Below, in pieces: positions 23,361 through 34,135 of a stretch of DNA of 64,000 bases (its first letter is position 1; every line of letters begins with the position of its first letter). Position numbers and translations under genes: made by a program. This DNA is from Palaemon carinicauda. Its lineage: Eukaryota; Arthropoda; Malacostraca; Decapoda; Palaemonidae. The notes beneath the pieces were generated by a model, which ran no database searches, was not told the DNA's origin, and saw nothing but the letters and a program-made list of their open reading frames with translations. The DNA is taken from contig NC_090729.1 of assembly GCF_036898095.1 (NCBI RefSeq), forward strand, positions 73,178,102 to 73,242,101. The letters run 5' to 3'.

Positions 23361-25697
23361 CTGCTAGTAGCTCGCCTATCTTAGACGGATTTTCCCTACG
23401 CTCTTTTTATCTCACTGCATCTTCGTCATGTCGCTACCTTCGGCCTCGCCTTCTTCTGGAAAGTTGAGTACAAGGTTCCAGTATTGTTTAGTTAAGCTCT
23501 GACCGTAAAGTAAATTTTACTTTTCGAGATATTTGATGTTTTGTGGCAGAGCTGGGCCTCAACCGGACCCGCCATTTTATGGCGTCGTTGTTGTTCTGCA
23601 TGCCTTATTTAGTTAGCCTCAACAACGCTTCCGGCCTTATTAACTAATCGATACTATTAGTTTATTTAGTCTTCATAGCTAGGAACTTTTATATCGTGTT
23701 TTGACGCTTTTTTATCGGTCATCGACTGACCCCATACCAGTTGGCTACTATAGCCCCCAGGCCAGAGCGCCTATATCAGTGTTCATGCATGATATTTATC
23801 AGTGATCCTAGGCTTATTTATGAAGATAGTGGCATTATTTTACAATACTATTGACTGTGATGCAAGTGTTTTCGCCTTCAGGGACCATATAGGGGACAGG
23901 TTAGATAGTGTGTCTTTCTAACCTAACCTACATGTAGGACCCCTATATGCTTCCTTCATCCCCTGCCTTAGGGCATCCCCTCTGTGTAGCCTTGCTCCCC
24001 CTACCACGTAAGGGGATCAAGCTCATATCAGAGTATATTATCGCCTCTCTGTCCTCCCTAAGGGAATGATTCCCCCTTAGGGTTGCGTCCGAGAGTGAGG
24101 AACGGCTAGTCCTTCCTCTATTGCTGGGGCTAGGTCTCCGACTTTTCCTGCAATAGCAATATGTCTTCCATCCTTCCTAGTTCAGGACGTACATCCCTGC
24201 TCTAGGTTAGGTTTTGGAGGGGTTAGTTCTGTTCCTTGCTGAAACGATACCCATGCACCGTTTTCAGTCAAGCTGCCTTACCTTAGGCTATGGAGTGTCC
24301 TCCCTTCCTCAGTGGCCGCTCTGGTACAGAACCCCCTCCATGGAAGACCCTTCTCTTCTCCCCTCCCCACCTATCTCTTGTATGGCCTAGCCTATACTTA
24401 GGTTAGTCTATACCCATCTGTCCCCTGTCCTACAACTCCTCCTTAGGGTGGAGTGATAGGGCTACCTTGAGCTTCTGTGTGCAGTCCGCTCTGGTACATA
24501 TACCCTTCATAGTGTCCTATGGGGTTAGCCACTGGATGTGTTCTGTATGCAGGGGTTTCCCCCCCCCCCCCGCTCTTGGGTGTCTCCTAGCCCTCCCTTG
24601 GACTACCTTAGCTCCCGGTCCTCTGCGGCCCCTGCTTCTGGGTGATAGAGTCAGCCTCTATCATGGGTACACCCAGTCAGGCGGGATGTCTGGGGGTCCG
24701 TGGCCGGACCCCTACATCCCCCCTTCTGTCTCTTTCACTATCCGGGTGCCGGTCCCTTGCCGCCTCAACTGTCGGTGATACCCACCTCCTACCTTGGTGA
24801 CTCATCCCTTATCCTCTCGGCCGCCAGTCCTCCGTGTGCCGGGGGACTGCCGCCTGCCGCCGGCTTCCAGCCGATGGCTCTCCCTCCTTCCTCATAGCTT
24901 GGTCGTCCGTCCACCGGCCGGCCCCCGGAGTGCCGGCATCCACTGCCGGCAGTCCGGTTCTGCTATAACCATCCTTGTTCCTGTCACCAAGCCGGCAACC
25001 TCCGGCTGCCGGCGCCGCCGCTCCCTCCGCCGGCGTGCCGCCGCTGTGCTGGCGGCCGCCACCCTGGTATTACTCTTGACTTCTATATTGTCTGTCCTAA
25101 TGCCAGAAACTCTGCTGGAGCGGCCTCCGGCGTGCCGGCGGTCTGCCGGAACCTCCCGGAGGCGTCAAGGCGACTTGCACCCCCTTCTACTAGCTATCAT
25201 CTGATATTGATAGCCCTACACTGCAACCAGATGGCTTGTTTACGTAAATGGATCAGTATCTTATTACTGTTCTATTGGTAATCATACTGTCTTCTTGCAT
25301 ATCACAGATTTCCAGCATGCTGCGTGTATCTTAGCGCGGCTGGTTGCCGGAAGCCGTTACCCTATGGGATCTTTTAGTCCCCTAATTTGGAACTGAGTGG
25401 CCTCAGTCCCAACCTTATATCCTTGACAATTCCCATAGAATTCTATCTGCCCTACGGACTTCTACTTGAATTCTATCCTGTGCCTTCGGTCACCTCGGAT
25501 TGTCCAAGGATGAAGGTTACGGTAACCAGCCGGGCGAGATGCACGGAGTACAGTATGTTCCTATCCTATCTCAACCCTTCCTCTGTGCATCACACCCTTT
25601 ATCAAGTTAAAATTAATGATTAATATTAACTTAGTTTAAGAGTCATTCTTATGACCCCCCCCATACTCATTTTCTCTTTCTTTTACAGGAGGAGCAG
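23361..25697 (+). other. DIRS-4 5' leader, probably containing an intron
   Basis: An ATG at 23,429 opens about 12 codons (MSLPSASPSSGK), then gttgagt, a possible donor. Just before gag, ctctttcttttacag (ending 25,688) is a strong acceptor. DIRS-3 has both features at matching places. The simple join is not in phase with gag, so whether the leader is translated is unclear. Bases 24,820-25,160 are rich in gccggc motifs. Confidence 0.5.
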
Positions 25698-27638
25698 ATG
25701 AAGTGTGATTACGACTTCTGCGCTGTGAAACGCCCGCACTTCTACGGGCATACGGCGTGTAGGACCCACGCCCCTTGTGCCAACAAGAAAGGGGATTTGA
25801 AGTTCTGGGACCCGCAGAACTGTATGGTCTGCCAGGATCGCCTAGTCGATGCCTTTCATAATCCTCCCTCAGCGGAGGTCAGGGACACTTCTCGGGATAA
25901 GCTACGCAAGTGGGTGCGTGGCTTCCAGAAGAATGCCACTGGACCATACCTGGCCACTGAAGAAATGAGGTCCCTTCTGTTCCCAAAGGCCTCCCCCGAT
26001 TCTGTGGTGCCCAAAGAACTGATCCCCACTGTCCAGATTACGGTGGAACCAGACGTAGTCATGGCCCAGTCCATGCACGAGTGCCACCTGGATTCCGAGA
26101 ACGACGAACATATGTCGGATATTTCGGAGAAGACCCTTATGGCCCAAGGTGCGGAAGATGAAGAGGACCAGGTGGAATACACCGAGTCGGAGCAAGAGGT
26201 CGCTCCTCCTTCCATCACCGCCCCTACTCCTACACCGACGGAAGTGTCTCTCCCGTCTACCTCCGCTACCCCGGAACCCATTCCATCCGCCCAAGAGATG
26301 TTCCGGATGATCAAAGCCATTATGGACGACAGGCTGAAAGAAACTCATGAGTTCATCAGGTCCATGAAGGGGTCCAAAGAACCGAAGAAGATCTCGGTTA
26401 AGGATCTCCCTGCATGCTCACATGCCAACCCCTGGAGGTATGCCGAGCATATGATTATCGCGACCGGCAGGATCTTTGTCAGCGATAAGATCGGCACGGT
26501 CCCCCTGGAAGATGTGGAGTTCTTCCCAAACTTTGAGGCTTACCCGGACTGTTACGTCCGGCTTCGTTCTGAACCTGCCTCTAAAGAAGAGACCGAACCC
26601 AAGGAGGAGATAGTGTTCGATCTCTCGAAGGCCCAGGCTATGCTAGCCACCACATTTAAAAGTAGGGGTTTTACCTGCTCTAAGCTTCCGGCCCTGAGCA
26701 AGAAGCACCCTACTTACGTCGCACCCGACGATGCAGTCCTTCCCTTCATGGAAAAGGCCTTCGCTGCGTGCCTCAAGGCTGTGGAAGAAGGAAAACCCTG
26801 CCCTGCACTGGAGGAGTGCAGACCCTTCTCCATAGTAACTCCCCCCGACACTCGACACTGGAAGGATATCCAGCATACTTTCGTGGTGGGAAAGCTAGAT
26901 CCTGACGTAGCCGGACGTCAGTTTAACGAAGACCTCCCGAAACTCAACGACCACCTCCTTCGTCGGGAACAAGATACGAAGGAGAGGCTTGCAGCATCCA
27001 TGTCCCACCAGGTCCAACTTGACATCATGGCTTGTGACACCAGAGTCCCAGACCACTACATGGTACTCGCCATATCCCACATGGCAACCCTGGTGAAGGA
27101 TTTGTATCACTTCATGAAGGCTCGGAGAGCCTGTCGAGAATTCGTGTTCTCAGGTGCCACTGTGAAACACGAACCCCGGAGGCTGATTTCCTCCAACATC
27201 TGGGGTAAGCACCTCTTTCCCTCTGACCTCGTGAAAGAGATCACCGACAAGGCCGCCACGGAGAACAGGAACCTTCTCCACAAGTGGGGCATGTCAAAGA
27301 AGAGGAAATCCTCCCAGGACGACGGACCTCAACCTAAGAGGAAATCCTCCAAGCAGAAACCCCAGCAACGTCAACAGAGACGGCAGTTTCCGGGACCCGC
27401 TACTCCCCAAGTGGCAGCTCAGCCACAGCAGACCTTTCAGCTGGTCACCCAACCGGTCTTGTCACAGTCACCGGTTTTCACCCCTGCTTTCGAGCAACAG
27501 ACGACTACCTTTCGTCCCAAAGGTAGAGGCTCAAGCAGAGGTGCAGGCAGAGACGCGTCTCGCCGTCCCTCCAGAGGCAGAGGAGGAAGGGGAGCTAGCG
27601 GCCGAGGCAGTAAGCCCTCGGGACACCAGAAGCAATGA
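25698..27638 (+). CDS. DIRS-4 gag
   Basis: A 646-residue open frame. The N-terminus has a Cys/His cluster (MKCDYDFCAV, then HTACRTHAPC and CMVCQDRL), a likely zinc-binding domain also seen in DIRS-3. Residues 100-230 are acidic and Pro/Thr-rich, followed by a helical capsid-like core (about 230-540) containing SNIWGKHLFPSDLVKEITDK. The C-terminus is basic and Arg/Gly-rich (RGRGGRGASGRGSKPSG), suited to nucleic acid binding. The start ATG lies 10 bases after a splice acceptor. The last 98 bases overlap the pol frame (+1), which has no ATG of its own, so pol is probably made by frameshifting or re-initiation. Gag would coat the RNA during reverse transcription. Confidence 0.8.
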   Translation: MKCDYDFCAVKRPHFYGHTACRTHAPCANKKGDLKFWDPQNCMVCQDRLVDAFHNPPSAEVRDTSRDKLRKWVRGFQKNATGPYLATEEMRSLLFPKASPDSVVPKELIPTVQITVEPDVVMAQSMHECHLDSENDEHMSDISEKTLMAQGAEDEEDQVEYTESEQEVAPPSITAPTPTPTEVSLPSTSATPEPIPSAQEMFRMIKAIMDDRLKETHEFIRSMKGSKEPKKISVKDLPACSHANPWRYAEHMIIATGRIFVSDKIGTVPLEDVEFFPNFEAYPDCYVRLRSEPASKEETEPKEEIVFDLSKAQAMLATTFKSRGFTCSKLPALSKKHPTYVAPDDAVLPFMEKAFAACLKAVEEGKPCPALEECRPFSIVTPPDTRHWKDIQHTFVVGKLDPDVAGRQFNEDLPKLNDHLLRREQDTKERLAASMSHQVQLDIMACDTRVPDHYMVLAISHMATLVKDLYHFMKARRACREFVFSGATVKHEPRRLISSNIWGKHLFPSDLVKEITDKAATENRNLLHKWGMSKKRKSSQDDGPQPKRKSSKQKPQQRQQRRQFPGPATPQVAAQPQQTFQLVTQPVLSQSPVFTPAFEQQTTTFRPKGRGSSRGAGRDASRRPSRGRGGRGASGRGSKPSGHQKQ

Positions 27639-29478
27639 AGTGCTTCCGGTGGGAGGAAGACTCCGCCAATTCCAGGATCGTTGGACCTTCGATCCCTGGG
27701 CACACAGCATTGTCAAGAAGGGTCTAGGCTGGAGTTGGACTCAACCACCCCCAACCTTCCAGCAATTCTTCCAACAATCAACCCCCCTTCTGGAAGAATA
27801 TGTCCTAGATCTCTTGAACAAGAAGGTGATAAGGAAGGTAAAGTCCACCAGGTTCCAAGGGAGACTGTTTTGCGTCCCCAAGAAAGACTCCGACAAACTC
27901 AGAGTCATTCTGGACTTATCCCCCCTCAACAAGTTCATAGCGAACGACAAGTTCAAGATGCTGACTCTTCAACAGATAAGGACCCTTCTGCCTCGAGGTT
28001 CTTACACGGTCTCCATAGACCTGGCGGATGCCTACTGGCACGTTCCAATGAACCACCACGCTTCCTCCTACCTAGGATTTCGACTCCAAAGGAAAAGCTA
28101 CGCCTTCAGGGCCATGCCCTTCGGCCTCAATGTGGCCCCTCGGATCTTCACAAAGCTGGCGGACGCCATAGTACAACAGCTCCGCCTCCGAGACGTCCAG
28201 GTGATGGCCTACCTCGACGATTGGCTAGTCTGGGCTCCATCGCCCGAGGATTGTTTAAAATCCTGCAGCAAAGTCACCCAGTACCTAGAACACCTGGGAT
28301 TCAAGATAAACGTGAAGAAATCTCGCCTCTCTCCAGCTCAGATGTTCCAATGGTTAGGAATCCAATGGAACCTTCAGTCACACCGCCTTTCCATCCCCCA
28401 GAAGAAAAGGAAGGAAATAGCAGGGTCTGTCAAGCGACTACTGAAATCCAAGCGGATCTCAAGACGCCAGCAGGAACGAGTTCTAGGCTCTCTACAGTTC
28501 GCCTCAGTAACAAACCCGGTGCTTCGTGCACAGCTAAAGGATGCCGCGGGAGTCTGTTGACGTTCTGCATCCATCGCTCGAAGAGACCTCAAGAGACGGC
28601 TCCCAAACAGACTTCGACTTCTCCTCAAGCCGTGGTCGGAAGCAAAGGCCCTGAAAAGGTCCATTCCTCTTCAACACCCACCTCCATCACTCAACATCCA
28701 CACGGACGCTTCGCTGAAGGGTTGGGGAGGTCACTCCCACCAAAAACAGGCTCAAGGCACATGGTCTCCCCTGTTCAAGACGTTTCACATCAACATCTTG
28801 GAGGCCATGGCGGTCCTTCTAACTCTGAAGAAACTCTCCCCGCCTCCCTCGATCCATATTCGTCTAACCCTAGACAACTCGGTGGTAGTTCGATGTCTCA
28901 ATCGCCAAGGCTCAAGATCGCCCCAGATAAATCAGGTGCTTCTGACAATCTTCCGTCTGGCAGAGAAGAAGAAATGGCACCTGTCTGCAGTTCACCTACA
29001 AGGATTCCGCAACGTGACAGCGGACGCTCTATCTCAGACAAGCCCGATAGAGTCGGAATGGTCTCTAGACGCAAGATCATTCTCCTTCATCTCTCACCAA
29101 GTCCCAGAACTTCAGATCGATCTCTTCGCAACGAGCGACAACAATCAACTTCCTCGGTATGTGGCCCCGTACGAGGACCCCAAGGCAGAAGCAGTGGATG
29201 CCATGTCACTGGACTGGAACAGATGGTCCAAGATCTACCTGTTCCCTCCCACCAACCTTCTGCTGAAAGTCCTCTCCAAGCTGAGAACCTTCAAAGGGAC
29301 AGCGGCCCTAGTGGCTCCCAAGTGGCCCCGGAGCAACTGGTACCCACTGGTCCTGGAGCTGCAGCCCAAGCTGATCCCTCTCCCGGGCCCAGTTCTCTCC
29401 CAACAAGTACAGAAGTCGACTGTCTTCGCTTCATCATCGAAAATCAAGGACCTTCATCTCATGATTTTCTCTCCCTAG
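27541..29478 (+). pseudogene. DIRS-4 reverse transcriptase/RNase H, one nonsense codon
   Basis: The frame has RT fingers (LDLSPLNKFIANDKF), palm (SIDLADAYWHVPM, FRAMPFGLNVAPRIFTKLAD) and active site AYLDDWL at residues 223-229. RNase H follows with NIHTDASLKGWGG, NILEAMAVL, LTLDNSVVV and NVTADALS, so D-E-D-D is complete. The end (LQIDLFATSDNNQLPRYV, then LDWNRWSKIYLFPPTNLL) matches the methyltransferase-like domain described for DIRS pol. One TGA at 28,558-28,560 interrupts it just before RNase H; the aligned DIRS-3 codon region reads VWRKR, and a CGA-to-TGA change would explain it. Frames before and after the stop are the same. The 3' end overlaps the recombinase. Confidence 0.9.
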
Positions 29479-30449
29479 CCGCAAAGAAGAGGTTTGGGAT
29501 CTCGAAGAAAAGTCTAGACTTCCTCGAGGAATACAAGACCGAATCCACAAGACGGCAATACGAATCATCTTGGAGAAAATGGGTCTCTTTCGTCAAGGCA
29601 AAAAATCCTAAGGAAATCACCATTGATTTCTGCATGTCCTTCTTCATTCACCTTCATGGACAGGGATTAGCAGCCAATACGATCTCGACTTGCAAATCGG
29701 CCTTGACTAGACCACTCTTGTATGCCTTCCAAATTGATCTGTCCAGCGACATCTTCAATAAACTGCCGAAAGCATGCGCTCGTCTACGCCCAGCACCCCC
29801 ACCGAAACCGATCTCCTGGTCATTGGACAAGGTGCTCCATTTCGCCTCCAACTTGGATAATGATTCATGCCCTCTCAAGGATCTGACTCAGAAAGTTATA
29901 TTTCTCTTTGCTCTTGCTTCAGGAGCCCGAGTCAGCGAAATAGTGGCATTGTCAAGAGAAGAGGGTCACATCCTGTTTACTGATTCAGGAGACATTACCC
30001 TCTCCCCGGATCCGACGTTTCTCGCCAAAAACGAATTACCCACCAAAAGATGGGGCCCCTGGAGAATATGCCCCCTGAAGGAAGATGCCTCTCTATGCCC
30101 AGTAGAGAGCCTCAAGGTCTATCTTCGCAGAACTTCGAACTTTGGTGGAGGCCAACTCTTCAAAGGAGAAACATCGGGCAGCGACCTGTCACTGAAACAA
30201 CTAAGAGCGAAAATCACCTACTTCATTCGCAGAGCGGATCCTGACAGTACACCCGCCGGTCACGATCCTAGAAAAGTTGCATCGTCTCTGAATTTCTTTC
30301 AGAGTATGGACTTCGAAAGCCTTAAAAGCTTCACAGGCTGGAAGTCCTCGCGTGTTTTCTTCAAACATTATGCGAAACAAGTGCACGAAGTCAAACATTT
30401 TGTGGTAGCCGCAGGTAGTGTTATGAAACCTGCACCTAACTCTGCATAG
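29223..30449 (+). CDS. DIRS-4 tyrosine recombinase
   Basis: Integrates circular element DNA through a 3'-phosphotyrosine intermediate. The SAM-like N-domain (TRRQYESSWRKWVSFVKAKN) is followed by the catalytic domain, with arginine in SGARVSEIV (29,928), HxxR in GHDPRKVASS (30,261-30,272), FTGWKSS and the nucleophile tyrosine in FFKHYAKQ (30,369). All expected catalytic residues are present. The ATG at 29,223 is the one I chose. The frame is open far upstream, so the true start is uncertain; it overlaps RT/RNase H by 256 bases in another frame, normal for DIRS. No internal stops, so it could be active. Confidence 0.85.
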   Translation: MVQDLPVPSHQPSAESPLQAENLQRDSGPSGSQVAPEQLVPTGPGAAAQADPSPGPSSLPTSTEVDCLRFIIENQGPSSHDFLSLAAKKRFGISKKSLDFLEEYKTESTRRQYESSWRKWVSFVKAKNPKEITIDFCMSFFIHLHGQGLAANTISTCKSALTRPLLYAFQIDLSSDIFNKLPKACARLRPAPPPKPISWSLDKVLHFASNLDNDSCPLKDLTQKVIFLFALASGARVSEIVALSREEGHILFTDSGDITLSPDPTFLAKNELPTKRWGPWRICPLKEDASLCPVESLKVYLRRTSNFGGGQLFKGETSGSDLSLKQLRAKITYFIRRADPDSTPAGHDPRKVASSLNFFQSMDFESLKSFTGWKSSRVFFKHYAKQVHEVKHFVVAAGSVMKPAPNSA

Positions 30450-31263
30450 AACAGCGAGTTACTTGGGACTCTAACTCTTCGGGTGCCTATGTTGACCCTC
30501 GAGCGATACGTAGTGATGTCGAAAACACTTAGTGCTTTCTTATAACTGTTCTTATCCCAGGTGAAATGTCATAGTCGCCACACAAGTGCCGCATGCCTAG
30601 AGCATGATGTGTTTTAATTAAAAACTGACGTTCCACGAGAACGAGTGCCTACTAATAAATTTGAAATTCCCTTTCAGATTCAAGAGCAAGTCTTTATTAC
30701 TATGTACATTATAATTTACTGTAAATTAACCTTACTTATTACTGCAATTCATTTAATTTTCAGCAATTGTGAAATAAAATTCCTATTTTATTACTTGTGC
30801 GTCTCAATCCGCTCCTACTTATACTATGAAATACATGCCTGTCATAGTTTTATTATCCCTTCCCTATGGTTCATGGAGATACTAAGGTCCTAACCCTTAT
30901 TATATATTCACCTTCGCAATGTAATATTCCAATACGAATACTTACTCTTCATACCCTAGAGACGAAACTCTCCTTCTCGACACACAGTGTCCAACCACCA
31001 CTTGTCTGCCTTCGAGAATGTTCCGATACGAATGCCAACCATTCAGTCTCGTCTCCAAGTTCTTCAGGTTCTTCTAGCAAGGTGAATAGCCCTTCGATAA
31101 CCACTTTGATCTCGGCATGGCCCGTGGGAACTTCACTGCCAAGGGGGGCAGGAAGATTCTTCCCTACTGTTCTTTTAATAAGATTACTATGCTACATTGT
31201 TCAAAGCCCTTGGCACTTACCTAATAGGGGAAAATCTACCACGATACATTGATTCTCTGGTAT
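30450..31263 (+). other. DIRS-4 3' untranslated region
   Basis: A/T-rich noncoding sequence between the recombinase stop and the internal complementary region. A possible polyadenylation signal aataaa lies at 30,654; nothing else is recognised. Confidence 0.6.
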
Positions 31264-31360
31264 TCTTCCATCAGGACGCCATGGCTTGAGCCCAAAAAAC
31301 GGATTTTGAGCGAAGCGAAAAATCTATTTTTGGGTGAGATAGCCATGGCGTCCTGATGGA
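31264..31360 (+). repeat. DIRS-4 internal complementary region
   Basis: Its left half (to about 31,299, ending gagcccaaaaaa) is complementary to the left edge of the element. Its right half (cggattttgagcgaagcg on) is complementary to the right edge (31,760-31,823). Joined, it is the complement of the circle junction, as in the DIRS replication model. Confidence 0.92.
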
Positions 31361-31439
31361 CCCTCCCTGCTACTTCGTCCAGTTTTTTAGGTCCCACCCT
31401 GCTCTGCTGTATCATGGTGATCGGCAAGCAACTGGCTTC

Positions 31440-31823
31440 AGGATGAGGACGGACGTGACGTCATTTAGCAATGGCGCCCGTTTGTTTACGTCTCGAGTAC
31501 CAAAAGTAGCCACGGACGAGATTAGCTGTGGAACGGCTCCCAGCTATTCTCCGCCCTTACACACCGAAGTGTTAACTCTGTTCGGCGTGTAGATAGCTAT
31601 GTGGCGCGTTAATACATGCGTCCCCTGTTGATATACGATGTCTTAAAAGGGAAACCTTTAGGATACTCGCTCCAGAAGTTAGAATTCTGTGATAACCTGT
31701 GGTTAAATTCTCTGGGAATATCTTAGTAGTTATTTACCCAAGGAAGCTACCAAAAAAGAACCTTCCATCAGGACGCCATGGCTATCTCACCCAAAAATAG
31801 ATTTTTCGCTTCGCTCAAAATCC
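31440..31823 (+). repeat. DIRS-4 right inverted terminal repeat
   Basis: Reverse complement of 23,020-23,360, followed by a right-specific edge (atagatttttcgcttcgctc, then aaaatcc). Confidence 0.92.
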
Positions 31824-32164
31824 ATTCTTTCTTCCACAGCTGTCTAAAATTATCTCAATATGTAAAAAAGAGCTTTCTCTAACTTATACTTTAAAAATTA
31901 AAGAAAAAAATAGCAATTGGTGACAACCTAGCAGTATATTCTAGAAGGTACCAACTAAAGACACCTAGTTTTAGTTTTGTATCTTTTCACTTTAGTTTGT
32001 CTTACATGGCATCCAACTTCTTTACCTCAGTCTAATTTTTGCCGACCATTAAAAGCAAATACTTAGGCTAACATTAGTACCATGAAATGCAAGAGACCAG
32101 GAAGGGTAGGGAATGTTACCATTGTTGTGGTACTTGATAGTGATATGACAATTTTGGAAGTAGT
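31824..32164. other. Unexplained A/T-rich DNA
   Basis: Flank to the right of DIRS-4. It starts with attctttcttccacag, which resembles a splice acceptor, but the frame after it is A/T-rich and closes after 28 codons. I see no gene. Confidence 0.4.
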
Positions 32165-32345
32165 TTGTATGTTTCCTAACAATACAAACCTTGAGCTATT
32201 TATAGTAATTATACTATCGGCGAAGCTGGAAGACGAGCCATAAGACTTTTAGTGAGGTGCAACTACCCTAAAGCTGGTTAGTGGGGTGGGGGGGGGTTTA
32301 GGAAGGGTAGCTGGCTACCCAGCTCACACACACCTGTGTTGTCTT
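32165..32345 (-). repeat. DIRS-6-type terminus, solitary
   Basis: Diverged inverted copy of 17,460-17,620: shared blocks include ctatttatag, gaagacgagccat and the G-run followed by gggtagctggctacc. No gag sequence follows, so it is a lone end. Confidence 0.55.
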
Positions 32346-32349
32346 GTCA

Positions 32350-33794
32350 TTTTTTATTACTTACTTACAGTACTTTACTTTGACGGCTGCTTTTCCAGTC
32401 CCATACAGCAGGGGACCCCCACTCTCTACAGGACCTCCACTGTTGTTTTACCTTGTTTGTTCAGAGTATTTAACAGTTCATATTACTGTTAAATCATCAC
32501 TGTTGTATGAATGATGAAATAAGAAAGTCTTCAGTTTCCTCTTGAAAGCCTTAATGTCTTCAATCATTCGGATGTCTTGTGGGAGCTTATCATATAGTCT
32601 CGGGGCTGGATATTTAAAGGCTCTGGAGCCTACAGTAGACATATATCTAGGTTCCAATAGTTTAAAGCCTTCTGTAACTATTCCCGTGTTGACACGATTT
32701 GTTGGCTGCGCAATATGAAGCAGTTCTCTTAAGTAGTGTACTTTAGACGACCGGTTCTGATAACTTGGTGGGTTAATGTACATATTTCCAATTCAATTCT
32801 CGCTTTTATCAACAGCCGGTGTAAATCTATTAGTATAGGAGTGATCCTTTCTCTAGATGGGACACCTTTTATCAGTCTTGCTCCTCTGTTTATTGTTTTG
32901 TAATTTCTTAAGTTGCACTTTTGGTAAATTGCAGTAGTCAATCCTGGTAATAACACAGTTTATCACAAAGTTTCTTTACGGAATTTTCGTCCAGGTACGT
33001 TTTTATAAACGCAATTTTCTCAGATGACAACAAGCAGTTTTTAATACATTATTTATTTGGGCATTGAGAAACAGGTTACAGTCAAGAAATACTCCAAGAT
33101 CTCGAACTTTACTAGATATCGGCACTGAGTCATTATTTATGTTCATTTGAATATCACCCAAGTTTCTCACGCCATTTCTCTTACCCACCATCATGAATTC
33201 AGTTTTGTTTTCATTTAATTTTAATTGTTTAAATGTCATGAATTCTCTAACACTATCAAGGACTCTGTTTAGAGTTTCAGTAGTGTCATCTCTATCATTT
33301 ATGGAGAGGTAAAATTGTGTCATCCGCAAATAATTTGAACTTTACACCATGCCTTTGCAGTATTTTCGATAGACCAATAGTATAGATGCAGAATAAGATT
33401 GGGCCAAGTACAGTCCCCTGGGGTACCCCTCTATTTAAGGGTTCATATGATGAATAAGAGTTTCCAATTTGTACACTGTAATTTCTACCAACCAAGTAGT
33501 CTTTTAGGTATTCAAAAGCTTGATCTTCAACGCCGATGGACCGTAGATCATTTAGTAGCAGTTCATGCACAACTGTATCAAAATCAGCACTGAGATCGAG
33601 CAATATTAAATTACCACATTTATTTTCATCCATCATTTCCAGCATATCATTTACAACAGAGCTGTCTCTGTAGAATGTAGTTTTCTGTAAGCAGATTGGT
33701 TGTCAGGCAAAGCTTCTATTACTTATAAGTGACTCACTAGTTGTTCAAGAATTACGTATTCAAGCACGTTTGAAACAAACAATAGATTCGAAAT
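32350..33794 (-). pseudogene. LINE reverse transcriptase, 3' part
   Basis: Minus strand. From the DIRS-2 junction it reads ISNLLFVSNVLEYVILEQ, then ILLDLSADFDTVVHELLL, GVPQGTVLGPILF and the active site KLFADDT (about 33,310). It continues with LKLNENKTEFMMVG and LGVFLDCNLF, and ends with the typical C-terminus RLYDKLPQDIRMI and FKRKLKTFLFHHSY. These are motifs of the CR1/Jockey-type non-LTR group. At least three frame changes and a stop break it. The 3' tail to about 32,350 is noncoding. The 5' half lies beyond DIRS-2 at 40,197-41,690. Confidence 0.85.
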
Positions 33795-34135
33795 ATGTTA
33801 TTTTTATAATAAAATAAATTTTTGAATATACTTACCCGGTGATTATATAGGCTGCAACTCTGTTGCTCGACAGAAAACTCTACGTTAAAAATCCGCCAGC
33901 GATCGCTATGCAGGTAGGGGGTGTACTTCAACAGCGCCATCTGTCGTGCAGGTACTCAGTACTCAATGTAAACAAAGAACTCAATTTTCTCCTCGGTCCA
34001 CTGCGTCTCTATTGGGGAGGAAGGGAGGGTCCTTTAATATATAATCACCGGGTAAGTATATTCAAAAATTTATTTTATTATAAAAATATTTTTCAATATT
34101 TAACTTAGCCTGTGATTATATAAGCTGATTCACAC
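33795..34135 (-). repeat. DIRS-2 3' inverted repeat and internal complementary region
   Basis: 33,803-33,850 and 34,041-34,088 form a near-perfect 46-bp inverted pair (ataatcaccgggtaagtata within it). After 34,089 comes the complement of the 5' edge (tttttcaatatttaacttag). Confidence 0.9.

Larger units (their letters stand above)
23002..31823 (+). mobile_element. DIRS-4: near-complete DIRS retrotransposon, 8.8 kb
   Basis: It has gag, RT/RNase H and tyrosine recombinase in order and the full DIRS terminal set: left inverted repeat 23,002-23,360, internal complementary region 31,264-31,360 and right inverted repeat 31,440-31,823. Gag and recombinase are open, and RT/RNase H has a single stop codon. 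It is the best-preserved DIRS here and the reference for the others. No target duplication is obvious, as expected for recombinase-mediated insertion. Confidence 0.93.

Noticed and set aside
27681..29222. The upstream 500 codons of the long frame leading to the DIRS-4 recombinase
   Set aside because: They lie under RT/RNase H in another frame and look like shadow translation; only the part from about 29,223 resembles recombinase. The openness is reported as a finding instead.
33836..34100. The 46-bp inverted pair taken as an independent MITE
   Set aside because: It is the DIRS-2 terminal repeat plus internal complementary region; DIRS-3 and DIRS-4 show the same layout.
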